DNA of 64,000 bases, taken from assembly GCA_017399915.1 (NCBI GenBank), contig JAFQAS010000050.1, forward strand, positions 1-64,000. Direction: 5' to 3'. Shown piece after piece: positions 8,602-16,668 of this stretch (position 1 is its first letter; the number at the start of each line of letters is the position of its first letter). The notes under the pieces were generated by a model, which was given only the letters and a program-made list of their open reading frames with translations, was not told where the DNA came from and searched no databases. Position numbers and translations under genes: made by a program. Source of the DNA: Muribaculaceae bacterium. Its GTDB lineage: Bacteria > Bacteroidota > Bacteroidia > Bacteroidales > Muribaculaceae.

Positions 8602-9094
8602 TGTCGTTTTGCTTTGTTTGAATTAAATCGGTTACAGAGGCTTTAATATAGCTAATCAAATCATGAGGATTAATCTTTAGCTGAAGTCCACGCACTCCGG
8701 CGCTCACAAATATAATGTCAAAATCGAGAGCCGATTGGTGAAAAAAGGTAGGAAAAGGCTTTTTCATTCCGATAGGGGAGCACCCACCACGAATATAGCC
8801 GGTGAGTGGCAGCAATTCTTTCATCGGAATCATTTCGGCTTTCTTAGCTCCGGCAGCCTTGGCCGCTTTTTTGAGGTCGACTTCGGTGTTGCCCGGTACA
8901 ACGCACACGAAATGTCCGCTGCGATCGCCATGAAGAATAAGAGTTTTAAACACTTGGTTTATATCCTCTCCCAATTCCTCTGCCACATGGTCGGCAGCGA
9001 GATTATTTTCATCAACGGTGTAGGGGACTAACTCATAAGGTATTTTAGCCTTATCGAGCAGTCGAGCCACATTTGTTTTTTGTATTCCAGCCAT
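8570..9094 (-). CDS. ybaK: Cys-tRNA(Pro)/Cys-tRNA(Cys) deacylase, YbaK/EbsC type
   Basis: 174 residues. The family hydrolyses cysteine mischarged on tRNA-Pro. Visible marks: [42 protein letters not shown] and [13 protein letters not shown] with the conserved Gly-Gly-Cys-Ser-Pro segment. The C-terminal tail (NDNDDEY...) is acidic and runs into the aroC start. A TAATTTTG box on the minus strand at 9114-9121 may be its promoter. A diverged copy of its first 17 codons survives at 13325-13375. Confidence 0.92.
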   Translation of the reverse strand: MAGIQKTNVARLLDKAKIPYELVPYTVDENNLAADHVAEELGEDINQVFKTLILHGDRSGHFVCVVPGNTEVDLKKAAKAAGAKKAEMIPMKELLPLTGYIRGGCSPIGMKKPFPTFFHQSALDFDIIFVSAGVRGLQLKINPHDLISYIKASVTDLIQTKQNDNDDEYNWQNF

Positions 9095-9121
9095 TTCCTA
9101 TCGTTATTTACTGCAAAATTA

Positions 9122-9372
9122 ACGAAATTAATTCATAATTCATAATGCCTCCTTTATGATTTTATGCTCATTATGGCTTCTTGTCTAATAGTATCGCAAG
9201 GATTTTGACAGAATGAGCAGAATGAACATAATTTATTTAATAGAGCCAATTAATGATTACCGGGGCGACAATCCGTAAGGATTGATTAGTACGTGAGGCT
9301 GTGCTAAAATTCAAAGATTTGATGCACCTTCTTCTTTTGTTTAATTATCGTCTTAAAATGAGTTTGTGATCT
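9122..9372. other. Intergenic, no gene seen
   Basis: AT-rich sequence with no convincing reading frame, RNA gene or hairpin. It separates the aroC operon from the long inverted repeat that follows. Confidence 0.4.
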
Positions 9373-9549
9373 AACCCCCTCCCGGCTACGCCGTACTCCC
9401 CCTATTTTCTGCGAAAACAGAGGGAGAGCTTGGTATATGCTTTGCCTCTTCTCTAATTATACATTTTTATGGGAAATAATAGCAAAGGAAAGCTCTCCCA
9501 TTGATTGCAAGGCAATTAGGGGGAGTACGGCAAAGCCGGGAGGGGGTTT
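9373..9549. repeat. Long imperfect inverted repeat
   Basis: Arms of about 60 bases (9373-9432 and 9489-9549) are inverted copies. Both begin AACCCCCTCCCGGCT and contain GCCGTACTCCCCCT and GGGAGAGCTT. They differ in a short central segment. The 56-base spacer is AT-rich. No gene lies inside. The form fits a dispersed palindromic element of the Bacteroidales; transcription from either side would give a long cruciform-like RNA. Confidence 0.75.
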
Positions 9550-9576
9550 AAATTCACGCAAGTTTTGAGCGGAATT

Positions 9577-9617
9577 AAGAGGCTGAGTCAAATTTTTCTA
9601 ATTTGACTCAGCCTCTT
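9577..9617. terminator. 17-base perfect hairpin
   Basis: AAGAGGCTGAGTCAAAT pairs perfectly with ATTTGACTCAGCCTCTT around a 7-base loop. It lies 27 bases downstream of the minus-strand lipoprotein gene. Neither side has a good T run, so termination is likely but not certain. Confidence 0.55.
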
Positions 9618-9643
9618 AAGTTTGAGAAAAAGGTTGTTTCTGA

Positions 9644-10759
9644 TTATTTGATTATTGATGCTTTAGCTTTTTGATATTCATCGTAGCTGATAGAAATTTC
9701 AGTCATTTGGCGAGAAGCTTCTTTCGCAATGTTAAATTGTTTTACTTCTTTTGAGTAGTCCTCTGCATTGCCATAAGCACGTTTGATGATGCCTGCATAT
9801 TCGTTATTAGCATCTAAACCCCAAGTGAAAACATGGACATAAGTATCTTCTTCATCCTTTTCAGTGTGCCAACCTTGGCTTTGTACGGCAAGGGTGAGTG
9901 GGTCGCTGCTTGCATTTTTGTCTTTCAATAACCATGCTAAGTATACATCGGGCTCGTTGATCAAAGCACCTTCTGCATCGGGAGCCGACCAAGCCATGTG
10001 GTAGTATTTAGTACAGTATGCTGTGATAGTAGTTGTATAAATCCAGTTTCTTTCATTGCATTCGTCAATAGTAATCAATGCATATGCTTGGTTTTTGTCT
10101 GACTTAGTTTTGATAGTATTCACAATCATGTCACCAGGTTTGCCATTTTTGTCAAATGCAATAGTATAAACGTTGTATTCTGTTTGAGGTTCCAAACCGT
10201 CCCACACCGAAACATAGCTTCCGTCGGGAGTCTTGCGATCACCTTTAGTTAATAGAATGTTATAAATTTCGTCGATGGTATAACAGTCATATGTGCTTTT
10301 TTTGCCAAGAGTTGAGATATAGAAGCTCACTTGAGAACCAAATTTGTAGTTATGTGCAATACCATCGCTCAATGCTACGATGTTGGTAGGCTCAGCCGTA
10401 CAGTTTACAACTTTTCCAGGTTCTTGTTTTACCAATACTTCGCAAGTCAATTCACCGCTTGTGATTGTAATAGTAGTGCTACGTTCGTCAGAAGAAGGAT
10501 TGCTACGTTTTGTAGCTAATTTGATTGTAGAAGTTCCTGTGCCACTAGTAGCTGAGATGTGAAGCCAATCTGCTCCACCAGCTAAGGTCCAAGGAGCAGT
10601 CGAAGCGATTGTTAATTCTTGATCGTCATTTTCTTCAGCAGTGAGAATTACTTCTGAGAGGTTTACTGTTAACACGTTTGGCTCATCTTTTTCGTCGCTA
10701 CAGCTTACGGCTCCAAGGATAAAAGGCAATGCCAACAAATAAAAGAATAATTTTTTCAT
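9644..10759 (-). CDS. BACON-domain lipoprotein
   Basis: 371 residues. A lipoprotein signal ends at Cys20 (ILGAVSC), followed by SDEKDEP, an acidic start common for surface lipoproteins of Bacteroidota. Residues about 30-113 form a BACON domain (APWTLAGGADWLHIS, GTGTSTIKLAT, ERSTTITITSG, VLVKQEPG), a module often linked to carbohydrate or mucin binding. The remaining 250 residues include a region with fibronectin-like spacing (LEPQTEYNVYTIAFDKNGKPG) and are otherwise not recognised. No SusC/SusD neighbour is present. Confidence 0.82.
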   Translation of the reverse strand: MKKLFFYLLALPFILGAVSCSDEKDEPNVLTVNLSEVILTAEENDDQELTIASTAPWTLAGGADWLHISATSGTGTSTIKLATKRSNPSSDERSTTITITSGELTCEVLVKQEPGKVVNCTAEPTNIVALSDGIAHNYKFGSQVSFYISTLGKKSTYDCYTIDEIYNILLTKGDRKTPDGSYVSVWDGLEPQTEYNVYTIAFDKNGKPGDMIVNTIKTKSDKNQAYALITIDECNERNWIYTTTITAYCTKYYHMAWSAPDAEGALINEPDVYLAWLLKDKNASSDPLTLAVQSQGWHTEKDEEDTYVHVFTWGLDANNEYAGIIKRAYGNAEDYSKEVKQFNIAKEASRQMTEISISYDEYQKAKASIIK

Positions 10760-10827
10760 AAATTAAAATAATTAAAAAATTGCCTCTTATGGCTCGGAGA
10801 AGCGGATTGTAAAAATAGAGCTTTGGC

Positions 10828-11060
10828 ATAAAAAGAAAGAGTGAGCCACATTAGTCTTATTCTAAGATGGGCTCTGGACTGCCTGGCAACGAATAAGAAA
10901 AAATAGCTCACACCTTTGACACGGCTATATGTTGATATAACATATATCGATACCAAAAGATTGCGCTACTTCTATTCCTGTTGCCGTGAATTGTCCAGAT
11001 TCATCTATCGGAATAGGAGCTAAACGCTTCCTAAATATGTCAATGTTGCTCAAAGCAACG
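10828..11060 (-). ncRNA. Probable structured small RNA or long leader
   Basis: Minus-strand unit with a strong promoter (11064-11093) and an end signal. Reading from the promoter: hairpin GTTGCT/AGCAAC (11045-11059); long-range stem GGAATAG/CTATTCC arms at 11010-11016 and 10972-10978; perfect hairpin ATATGTT/AACATAT (10927-10945); a compound terminal hairpin with nested pairs at 10906-10911/10841-10846 (GTGAGC/GCTCAC) and 10891-10897/10856-10862, followed by TCTTTCTTTT. No long frame is present; a 10-codon frame (MNLDNSRQQE) exists near 11004. The size (about 230 nt) and isolated promoter suit a stable RNA such as the Bacteroidales 6S-like/Bacteroidales-1 class, but I cannot confirm that identity. 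Confidence 0.5.
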
Positions 11061-11063
11061 ATG

Positions 11064-11093
11064 CAAAGATAGAAAATAATTTCTAAACAGCAA
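11064..11093 (-). promoter_or_regulatory. Bacteroidota-type promoter for the structured RNA
   Basis: On the minus strand TTG (11093-11091) is separated by 19 bases from TATCTTTG (11071-11064). Both boxes match the Bacteroidota primary sigma consensus. Transcription would start near 11060. Confidence 0.7.
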
Positions 11094-11185
11094 GGTGTGA
11101 GCTGATTTTTGTGCTTATTTCGTGTGCAAAATTAGTAAATTGATATGGAATGACAAGTGTACACGGTGTACAATGTGGTGTGATG

Positions 11186-12646
11186 TTATTTTAATAGAGC
11201 GGCTTTGCGTCGTGCAAAATCATAGAATTGTTGGTTCATTTCTGCGGTGCCGCTAAATATTCGAGAGTCGGAGTAGCATAGGTAAACAATAACTATATTT
11301 ATGTCGTTGGCTACTGCTAAAATTGTGCCTATATCGGTGCCGGGAAATTTTTTTGCCACAATATGTTTGTCGCGATTGATTAACTCTCTTAGGGCAGTGT
11401 GAATTCTGTGGTTGCCAAGCTGTTGAGCGGTGTCGGTAGCGAGGTATTCAGTGCGAAGTTGGTCAAATAAACGATATTGTCGGGCGAACCATTCTTTTTT
11501 TATAGGATAGTGACCTCGGATTGTTGCAAACATTCCCATTTGAGCTTCGGCCGAGTCGAGTTTTTCGGCAGGCGAGAGTTTCTTTGCATTAGGTTTCGGA
11601 GCAGGAGGTGTAGCTACAGATGGGGGTGTGATAGGGATATTAGAAACTTGTGGCGCAGCAGTAGGCTTAGGTGTGATTTGCTTAATAGTGTCGATGGGAG
11701 TTATAGTGGTCGCCGTTGAGGTGCTATCAATGTGATTAATCTCTATAGGTTTGGGTGATATTGTGTCGACAATAGTAGTGTCAGCAATATTTGCGATACT
11801 TTGGGCGCTGTCGATATCGTTGGTGTTTTGGTTGTGTAATAATATATATGTAACGACTCCGATTATAGCTAATGCAAGGAGAATTGTTGCTGTAATAATT
11901 ATTCCCTTGAAACGATTAGATTGCAGTGATTTAATAGCAGCCGTAGCCGATTGATGGCGATCGCTAGGGTCGGTTGCTGTGCATTGTGCAATGAATCGTT
12001 TTATGTGACGAGGTGGTTGGGCGTTTATTTGATTGAAAATGTGTTCGATAATTCGACCAATGGCATATATATCGCTACGGCAATCGAGTGCTCCGTTCTC
12101 TATTTGCTCAGGTGCGGCGAAAAGAGGGGTAAATCCGGAAGTGGTGTCGAAGCAGTTGGTAAGCGAAAAACCGAGGTCGATAATTTTTACCGAACAATCA
12201 ATGTCGGTAATCATTATGTTGTCGGGCTTTAAGTCGAGGTGAAGCACCGAGTGAGAGTGAAGATAATCCACTGCATCGAGTAGTTGGGTGATAAATCGTG
12301 TGCAGTTGCTTTGGTCGCGAAAATAATCGGGATTATCTTTGATGAATTGTGAAAGGGTTGCTCCCTCAATCCATTCAGTAAAAATCGAACATGTTTCATC
12401 GTCGAAAGCTACATAACGCACTAAGCCATTGTGGTCGAGATTAAATCCCACTTCAAACTCCTTGCGAAAAGCATCTTGTAGCTGAGAGTTGTTTATGTCG
12501 TAAGGTTGTTTGTGAAATAGGAGCTTACCATATCGGCGCACTTTGAAGCTTTTGCTTGTAGCCCCCGATGTGTTAAGTTCTTTTACCATAATGAAATCAG
12601 AACTCTGTTTGTTATGTTTGTCGGCAGAGAATGCTGAATTTTCCAT
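11186..12646 (-). CDS. Membrane-anchored Ser/Thr protein kinase with atypical motifs
   Basis: 486 residues. Kinase domain about 30-240: Lys46 (LLFHKQ) fits the ATP-binding lysine; the catalytic loop is HLDLKPDN (136-143), with Leu in place of Arg of HRD; the metal motif is DLG (157-159) instead of DFG; APE at 178-180. The glycine loop is weak. A transmembrane helix spans about 248-270. The outer part (271-486) has a Thr/Pro-rich linker (PKPTAAPQVSNIP) and a helical domain of unknown type. The gene is 10 bases downstream of a small probable regulator. Activity is likely but the non-RD loop suggests it is not controlled by activation-loop phosphorylation. Confidence 0.82.
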   Translation of the reverse strand: MENSAFSADKHNKQSSDFIMVKELNTSGATSKSFKVRRYGKLLFHKQPYDINNSQLQDAFRKEFEVGFNLDHNGLVRYVAFDDETCSIFTEWIEGATLSQFIKDNPDYFRDQSNCTRFITQLLDAVDYLHSHSVLHLDLKPDNIMITDIDCSVKIIDLGFSLTNCFDTTSGFTPLFAAPEQIENGALDCRSDIYAIGRIIEHIFNQINAQPPRHIKRFIAQCTATDPSDRHQSATAAIKSLQSNRFKGIIITATILLALAIIGVVTYILLHNQNTNDIDSAQSIANIADTTIVDTISPKPIEINHIDSTSTATTITPIDTIKQITPKPTAAPQVSNIPITPPSVATPPAPKPNAKKLSPAEKLDSAEAQMGMFATIRGHYPIKKEWFARQYRLFDQLRTEYLATDTAQQLGNHRIHTALRELINRDKHIVAKKFPGTDIGTILAVANDINIVIVYLCYSDSRIFSGTAEMNQQFYDFARRKAALLK

Positions 12647-12656
12647 TGCGTTAATA

Positions 12657-13205
12657 TTATATGAGTTCTATTGATTCAATCCCTTCGTGTATGCCGGCGG
12701 TAAAAGAGCCAAGGTTAGAGTTATTGCGAACTACACTCAAAATGTGGAAAGGGTGTCGCGCAATGATTTGATTGGCAATAACGATGTCGCCCTCAATAAT
12801 TTTACTATTAAGTGATTTTGTGATGCAAAATTTTTGGCGGTCAATGCATTTCATCGTCACAACTCGATTTGGGGAATAGGAGAATTTCACAGATTGACCT
12901 ATTGCAATAGTGTCGAGTGATATAACGTTGAGATTGTTGAATGTTGATGATTTTGAAGGTTTTTCGTCGTTGAAATTTTCCCAAGAGGTATAACCTACAT
13001 ATCGAGCAATGAGGTCGAGGGTGTATTTAGATGTGGCAGATGAGCTATGGATTATGCCAAAAGCGCGTTTTAGAGTGTTGGGTGATATTGACGCGTTGAG
13101 GCAGTTGCTCATGTCGTGAGCCATCATTGTGCACCCAATTGAAGTAGTTAAATCAAATGGAACAAATTGCTGAATGTGGTCGATGGATTCGTTAGGAATT
13201 TTCAT
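12657..13205 (-). CDS. Conserved small protein upstream of the kinase
   Basis: 182 residues, no signal peptide. Residues 35-80 (SPNTLKRAFGII, LDLIARYVGYTSWENF) match a helical module seen in Bacteroidota proteins thought to bind DNA. Residues 95-150 look like a small beta-barrel (IAIGQSVKFSYSPNRVVTMKCI). Ten bases separate it from the kinase gene, and it is first in the operon, so it may be a regulator or substrate. Function not established. Confidence 0.7.
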   Translation of the reverse strand: MKIPNESIDHIQQFVPFDLTTSIGCTMMAHDMSNCLNASISPNTLKRAFGIIHSSSATSKYTLDLIARYVGYTSWENFNDEKPSKSSTFNNLNVISLDTIAIGQSVKFSYSPNRVVTMKCIDRQKFCITKSLNSKIIEGDIVIANQIIARHPFHILSVVRNNSNLGSFTAGIHEGIESIELI

Positions 13206-13222
13206 TGGATAAGTATTTGTTG

Positions 13223-13254
13223 CAAAATTACAAAAAAAATGAGTACTTTTTCAA
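13223..13254 (-). promoter_or_regulatory. Promoter of the kinase operon
   Basis: On the minus strand TTG (13254-13252), a 21-base spacer and TAATTTTG (13230-13223). The spacer is one base longer than usual. It lies 18 bases before the start of the operon. Confidence 0.5.
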
Positions 13255-13265
13255 TAAATTAAAAA

Positions 13266-13409
13266 ATGGCTAAGATGAAGAAGTTATTATTTGTAATTAT
13301 GATGTGTGTTGCAGTAGTAGCAAATTTAGCCTTATCGAGCAACCGAGCTACATTCGTTTTTTGTATTCCAGCCATGATAACTAATGATGCAAAATATATG
13401 CAGAATTAA
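13266..13409 (+). pseudogene. Orphan signal peptide of a truncated secreted-protein gene
   Basis: A 47-codon frame begins MAKMKKLLFVIMMCVAVVA, a good signal peptide, and from about codon 21 continues through sequence that is the reverse complement of a ybaK start. It stops at 13409. The natural reading is a secreted-protein gene whose body was deleted, leaving its first 20 codons joined to foreign sequence. A 47-residue functional peptide is possible but less likely. Confidence 0.5.
13325..13375 (-). pseudogene. Relic of a second ybaK (first 17 codons)
   Basis: The minus strand reads ATG and 16 more codons giving [17 protein letters not shown], identical at protein level to the start of the YbaK gene at 8570-9094. 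Four base differences are visible and all are synonymous (ACA/ACG, GTG/GTA, CGA/CGG, CTG/TTG). Homology ends at codon 17, where the signal-peptide sequence of the opposite strand begins. Confidence 0.8.
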
Positions 13410-13510
13410 TAAAATATAATATGAAATTGAAATGAAGGGGTATAAAAGTGGTGAAATATTAGACGCGGTTGGTTTAGACTGGAGATGAGAGAGCTGATTT
13501 TGATTAATAT

Positions 13511-14125
13511 TTATCGATAATTAACCACTTTAGTGCAAATTGAGATGTCGTTGAATTGAGGGATATTCTTTGAGATAATTTTTGCAATGGCTTCGGCTTC
13601 GGCTTTAGTGAGAAAAACGCCTATGTTGATTCTCCAATAGGGGGCATCAAACTTCTGCTCAATAATAAACTGAGGGAAAACTTTCTTAAGTGTTTTTATT
13701 TTAGCTTTGCAGTCATCATGACCGGCAGTGCCTTTGGTGACAGAATAAACGTTGAGGTAATAATATGTAAACGAGTCGCTGGTAGCACTTGGCTCGGCTT
13801 CATCATAACTGCTATAGTTATTTTTGTTTTTCACATCTAATACATCGGCAAGTCGTAGCCACTCGTAGGCTGTTGTTTTGTTTATCGCAGCAGATTTGCC
13901 ACACCACGACATCATGCCGAGATATCGAGCCGATAGAGCATGGTCGTTATTGGCAGTTTCGATGAGCATGCTAATGGCTGTTGCATCATTAGAATTATCA
14001 TTGTCGTTGAGATATGAAACCGCTTTATTATATTGCGATGTGTTTGTAGGAATGTCATTTGCGTTAGCCACGAAAGGTGCTATCGTGAAAAGCATTACTG
14101 TAAAAAGGGTTGACAATCGGTTCAT
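13511..14125 (-). CDS. Exported SEL1-like protein with C-terminal SPOR-like domain
   Basis: 204 residues, signal peptide 1-22 (FVANA). Residues 45-95 (AISMLIETANNDHALSARYLG, AYEWLRLADVL) have the helix pattern of SEL1/TPR repeats. Residues 160-204 (APYWRINIGVFLTKAEAEAIAKII) have the strand-helix pattern of SPOR domains, which bind denuded peptidoglycan glycan strands. A role at the cell wall is inferred. No close partner gene. Confidence 0.65.
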   Translation of the reverse strand: MNRLSTLFTVMLFTIAPFVANANDIPTNTSQYNKAVSYLNDNDNSNDATAISMLIETANNDHALSARYLGMMSWCGKSAAINKTTAYEWLRLADVLDVKNKNNYSSYDEAEPSATSDSFTYYYLNVYSVTKGTAGHDDCKAKIKTLKKVFPQFIIEQKFDAPYWRINIGVFLTKAEAEAIAKIISKNIPQFNDISICTKVVNYR

Positions 14126-14288
14126 TGCAGTGAAAAGTCGAGTTGTTGGTTAGATAATTTATGACAAAGTAAATGTATATTACCAAGAAATGCAATTTAT
14201 GAATCTTAATATGTGTTGAAAATGTCAGTATAAATTAGAAAAGAACCTAATTTGATGAAATTCTCAAGGTAAATGGGGCGCTTTACAA

Positions 14289-14331
14289 TATAAAAAGCGG
14301 ATGATTTAAATCTATTGCTAAAATCATCCAC
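14289..14331 (-). terminator. Terminator of the small beta-barrel gene
   Basis: GTGGATGATTT and AAATCATCCGC (minus strand, 14331-14297) form an 11-base stem with one G-C/A exchange, followed by TTTTT on the minus strand. It lies 48 bases beyond the stop at 14380. Confidence 0.75.
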
Positions 14332-14379
14332 TTGATATAGAAAAAGGTTGTTGTCTCTTTATTTTTTCAAAATTTCTTT

Positions 14380-14859
14380 TTAGAAATTATATTTTGCTCC
14401 AATAGAAATAATCATTTGGTCGTAGGTGTTGACCAATGAATATTTAAGCTCGGCATTGAGAGTGACCTCGGGTGTTATGTCATATTCAGCACCTCCACCA
14501 AATTTAAATCCAAGACCGGTGTCATTTCCTGAGCCAAATTCTCCAAAATCAAGGTGCGAATTTACAAATGTGATACCTGCTAAAGGATATAATCTGAACC
14601 CTTCTTTCATTTCAAATAGATAATGTCCGGTAACATCGAAATTAAACATCGACAACCCTGAGTTTTCAAAAAAATAGTCAAATGCAAACTCCCCACGAAT
14701 GTTGTCGGTTATTCCATACTGAAATTTTCCACCAAGACCTAATGATGAGATTTCTGTGCCATAGTTGAGATTTGCACCTACTGACATATCACCTTCTTCA
14801 GCCGATAATGAAAGGCATGAAGCAATTGCAATGCATAAAAATATGAATGTTTTTTTCAT
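14380..14859 (-). CDS. Small outer-membrane beta-barrel protein
   Basis: 159 residues. Signal peptide 1-20 (LSLSAEE). The mature chain shows alternating hydrophobic/aromatic strands typical of an eight-strand barrel (VGANLNYGTE, LGGKFQYGIT, GEFAFDYFF, LGFKFGGGAEYDI, TLNAELKYSLV) and ends in Phe (IGAKYNF), the usual outer-membrane insertion signal. Substrate and role unknown. Confidence 0.82.
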   Translation of the reverse strand: MKKTFIFLCIAIASCLSLSAEEGDMSVGANLNYGTEISSLGLGGKFQYGITDNIRGEFAFDYFFENSGLSMFNFDVTGHYLFEMKEGFRLYPLAGITFVNSHLDFGEFGSGNDTGLGFKFGGGAEYDITPEVTLNAELKYSLVNTYDQMIISIGAKYNF

Positions 14860-14913
14860 GAGATAATATGATTTAGAGTTATAATTTTTAATGTTGTTTA
14901 TATGCTTAAGGAG

Positions 14914-15336
14914 TTATTTAAAAGTCACCATGCGGTTGTAAATGAAATTGGCGAGGGTATAAACAACATTGCCTATCAATGTTGCTACTCCATAGCCCGA
15001 TAAGGTGAATACTCCGAGAATATTCCATTGCATATCACCTAATGCACTTGAGTTGAGGAGGAATACTACAAGCAGTTGAATGCCATAACATACCCCAAAT
15101 CCAATTCCAAATTTTACGGCTTCACGTCGATAGCCTTTTTTTGATTTAAATACCCATGTTTTGTTCCAAATAAAAGAGTTGATGAGCCCGGCTGTGTAGC
15201 CTAAAATATTGGCCACATATTCGTTGATGCCGAGCAGTGATTTGCACAAAAATATCACGCCAAGAGTGATTGCAGTGTTGAGGCAACCAACAAGACCATA
15301 TTTTATGAATTGAATAAGAGTCTTTTTCTCTTTCAT
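14914..15336 (-). CDS. GtrA-family membrane protein
   Basis: 140 residues with four hydrophobic helices. The start (LIQFIKYGLVGCLNTAITLGV) and FIWNKTWVFKS are characteristic of the GtrA family, thought to flip polyprenol-linked sugars in glycosylation of surface polysaccharides. It precedes no other glycosylation gene here. The next gene upstream on the same strand is the TRIC-type channel, 24 bases away. Confidence 0.9.
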   Translation of the reverse strand: MKEKKTLIQFIKYGLVGCLNTAITLGVIFLCKSLLGINEYVANILGYTAGLINSFIWNKTWVFKSKKGYRREAVKFGIGFGVCYGIQLLVVFLLNSSALGDMQWNILGVFTLSGYGVATLIGNVVYTLANFIYNRMVTFK

Positions 15337-15360
15337 AATTGCAACGTTAGGGTATTGGCG

Positions 15361-15978
15361 TTAATCATTGTCATGCTTGAGAGTGGGCAGTTGCCATGAG
15401 TATTTTACCGCAAAGAAGCGTAATAAAATAACTGTCAATGCACATGCTGATTGTTGCAGTATTTCCGATCCTCCACATTCCATTGTGAGCCAATACACAC
15501 CACCGCCGGCGATACAAGCAGTGGCATAAATGTCTTTGCGGAAGAATAGAGGCTCTTCATTAATCAATATGTCACGAACCACTCCTCCAAAAGCTCCGGT
15601 AATCATACCCATTGCAATGGCTACCCACATGGGATAGTCAAAAGCTAATGATTTTTGAATTCCAATAACCACAAATAGAGCAAGTCCAATGGTGTCAAAA
15701 AGTAAGAGCGCACCAAGGTGTTTCACTAATGTTTTGCGGAAAATGATGACGAATGCCAAAGATAGACCAGTTACGGCAAGATACCATGATGTCTGCATCC
15801 AAAACACAGGCGCATCGAGTAGAAGGTCGCGAAGTGTACCACCTCCGATGGCGGTGACCAACCCTACCACATATGCTCCAAACCAGTCAAATCGTTTTCC
15901 TGCAGCCATTCTGATTCCACTGATGGCAAACGCCACAGTGCCTATCACTTCGATAATGAAAAGAAACATATTATCCAT
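15361..15978 (-). CDS. TRIC-type (UPF0126) cation channel family membrane protein
   Basis: 205 residues, about seven hydrophobic segments. Two related halves each carry the family motif: GAYVVGLVTAIGGGTLRDLLL in the first and AIAMGMITGAFGGVVRDILI in the second. Homologues are trimeric potassium-permeable channels (prokaryotic TRIC); a specific role here is unknown. Confidence 0.9.
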   Translation of the reverse strand: MDNMFLFIIEVIGTVAFAISGIRMAAGKRFDWFGAYVVGLVTAIGGGTLRDLLLDAPVFWMQTSWYLAVTGLSLAFVIIFRKTLVKHLGALLLFDTIGLALFVVIGIQKSLAFDYPMWVAIAMGMITGAFGGVVRDILINEEPLFFRKDIYATACIAGGGVYWLTMECGGSEILQQSACALTVILLRFFAVKYSWQLPTLKHDND

Positions 15979-15999
15979 GGTATGAGTTGTTTTGACAGG

Positions 16000-16638
16000 T
16001 TATTTTTCTTGTTGGAAATATCTACACACTTGAGTGAGACCACAATTCAAGCAGTCGGGACGGCGAGCCTTGCACACATATCGGCCATGAAGAATGAGCC
16101 AATGGTGAGCTAAGGGTATTATGTCGTCGGGAATGTTTTTGCACAAGGCCTTTTCGGTTTCGAGGGGCGATTTGCTATTTGTGGTCAATCCAATGCGTTC
16201 ACTCACACGGAACACGTGGGTGTCGACCGCCATCGCCGCTTTATTAAATACCACGGCAAGCATCACGTTGGCAGTTTTTCGTCCCACACCGGGTAGCTTT
16301 ATCAGAGAATCGATATCGGAAGGCATTTCGCAGTTGAATTCCTCAACAAGCATTTTTGCAGCACCAATTAGGTGGCGCGCTTTGTTGTTGGGGTAGGAGC
16401 AAGAGCGTATTAACTCAAATACTTCATCGATTGATGCCGCAGCGAGTGATTCAGGATCGGGGAAACGCTCGAAAAGTGCCGGAGTGATGAGGTTTACACG
16501 TTTGTCGGTGCATTGCGCCGAAAGAATGACTGCAAGCAACAAGTGAAACGGAGTGTCGTAGTGAAGCTCAGTTTCAGCAACAGGCATTGTGGTTTTAAAC
16601 CACTCGATAACCTGAGTGTATCGTTGCTTGGTAGTCAT
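16000..16638 (-). CDS. nth: Endonuclease III
   Basis: 212 residues. A DNA glycosylase/AP lyase that removes oxidised pyrimidines in base excision repair. The catalytic lysine is in LSAQCTDKRVN, the helix-hairpin-helix in LPGVGRKTANVML, the catalytic aspartate in VDTHVFRVSER. The C-terminal iron-sulfur cysteines (C-X6-C-X2-C-X5-C in CKARRPDCLNCGLTQVC) are complete. Confidence 0.96.
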   Translation of the reverse strand: MTTKQRYTQVIEWFKTTMPVAETELHYDTPFHLLLAVILSAQCTDKRVNLITPALFERFPDPESLAAASIDEVFELIRSCSYPNNKARHLIGAAKMLVEEFNCEMPSDIDSLIKLPGVGRKTANVMLAVVFNKAAMAVDTHVFRVSERIGLTTNSKSPLETEKALCKNIPDDIIPLAHHWLILHGRYVCKARRPDCLNCGLTQVCRYFQQEK

Positions 16639-16668
16639 ATTTAAGGCTTATATGTTGCGAAAAAGCGA

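Noticed and set aside
8735..9031. Plus-strand frame opposite ybaK
   Set aside because: Shadow of a well-conserved gene on the other strand.
10756..10956. Short minus-strand frame of 66 codons upstream of the BACON lipoprotein
   Set aside because: It overlaps the RNA terminator hairpin and has no coding character; the promoter and hairpins explain the region better.
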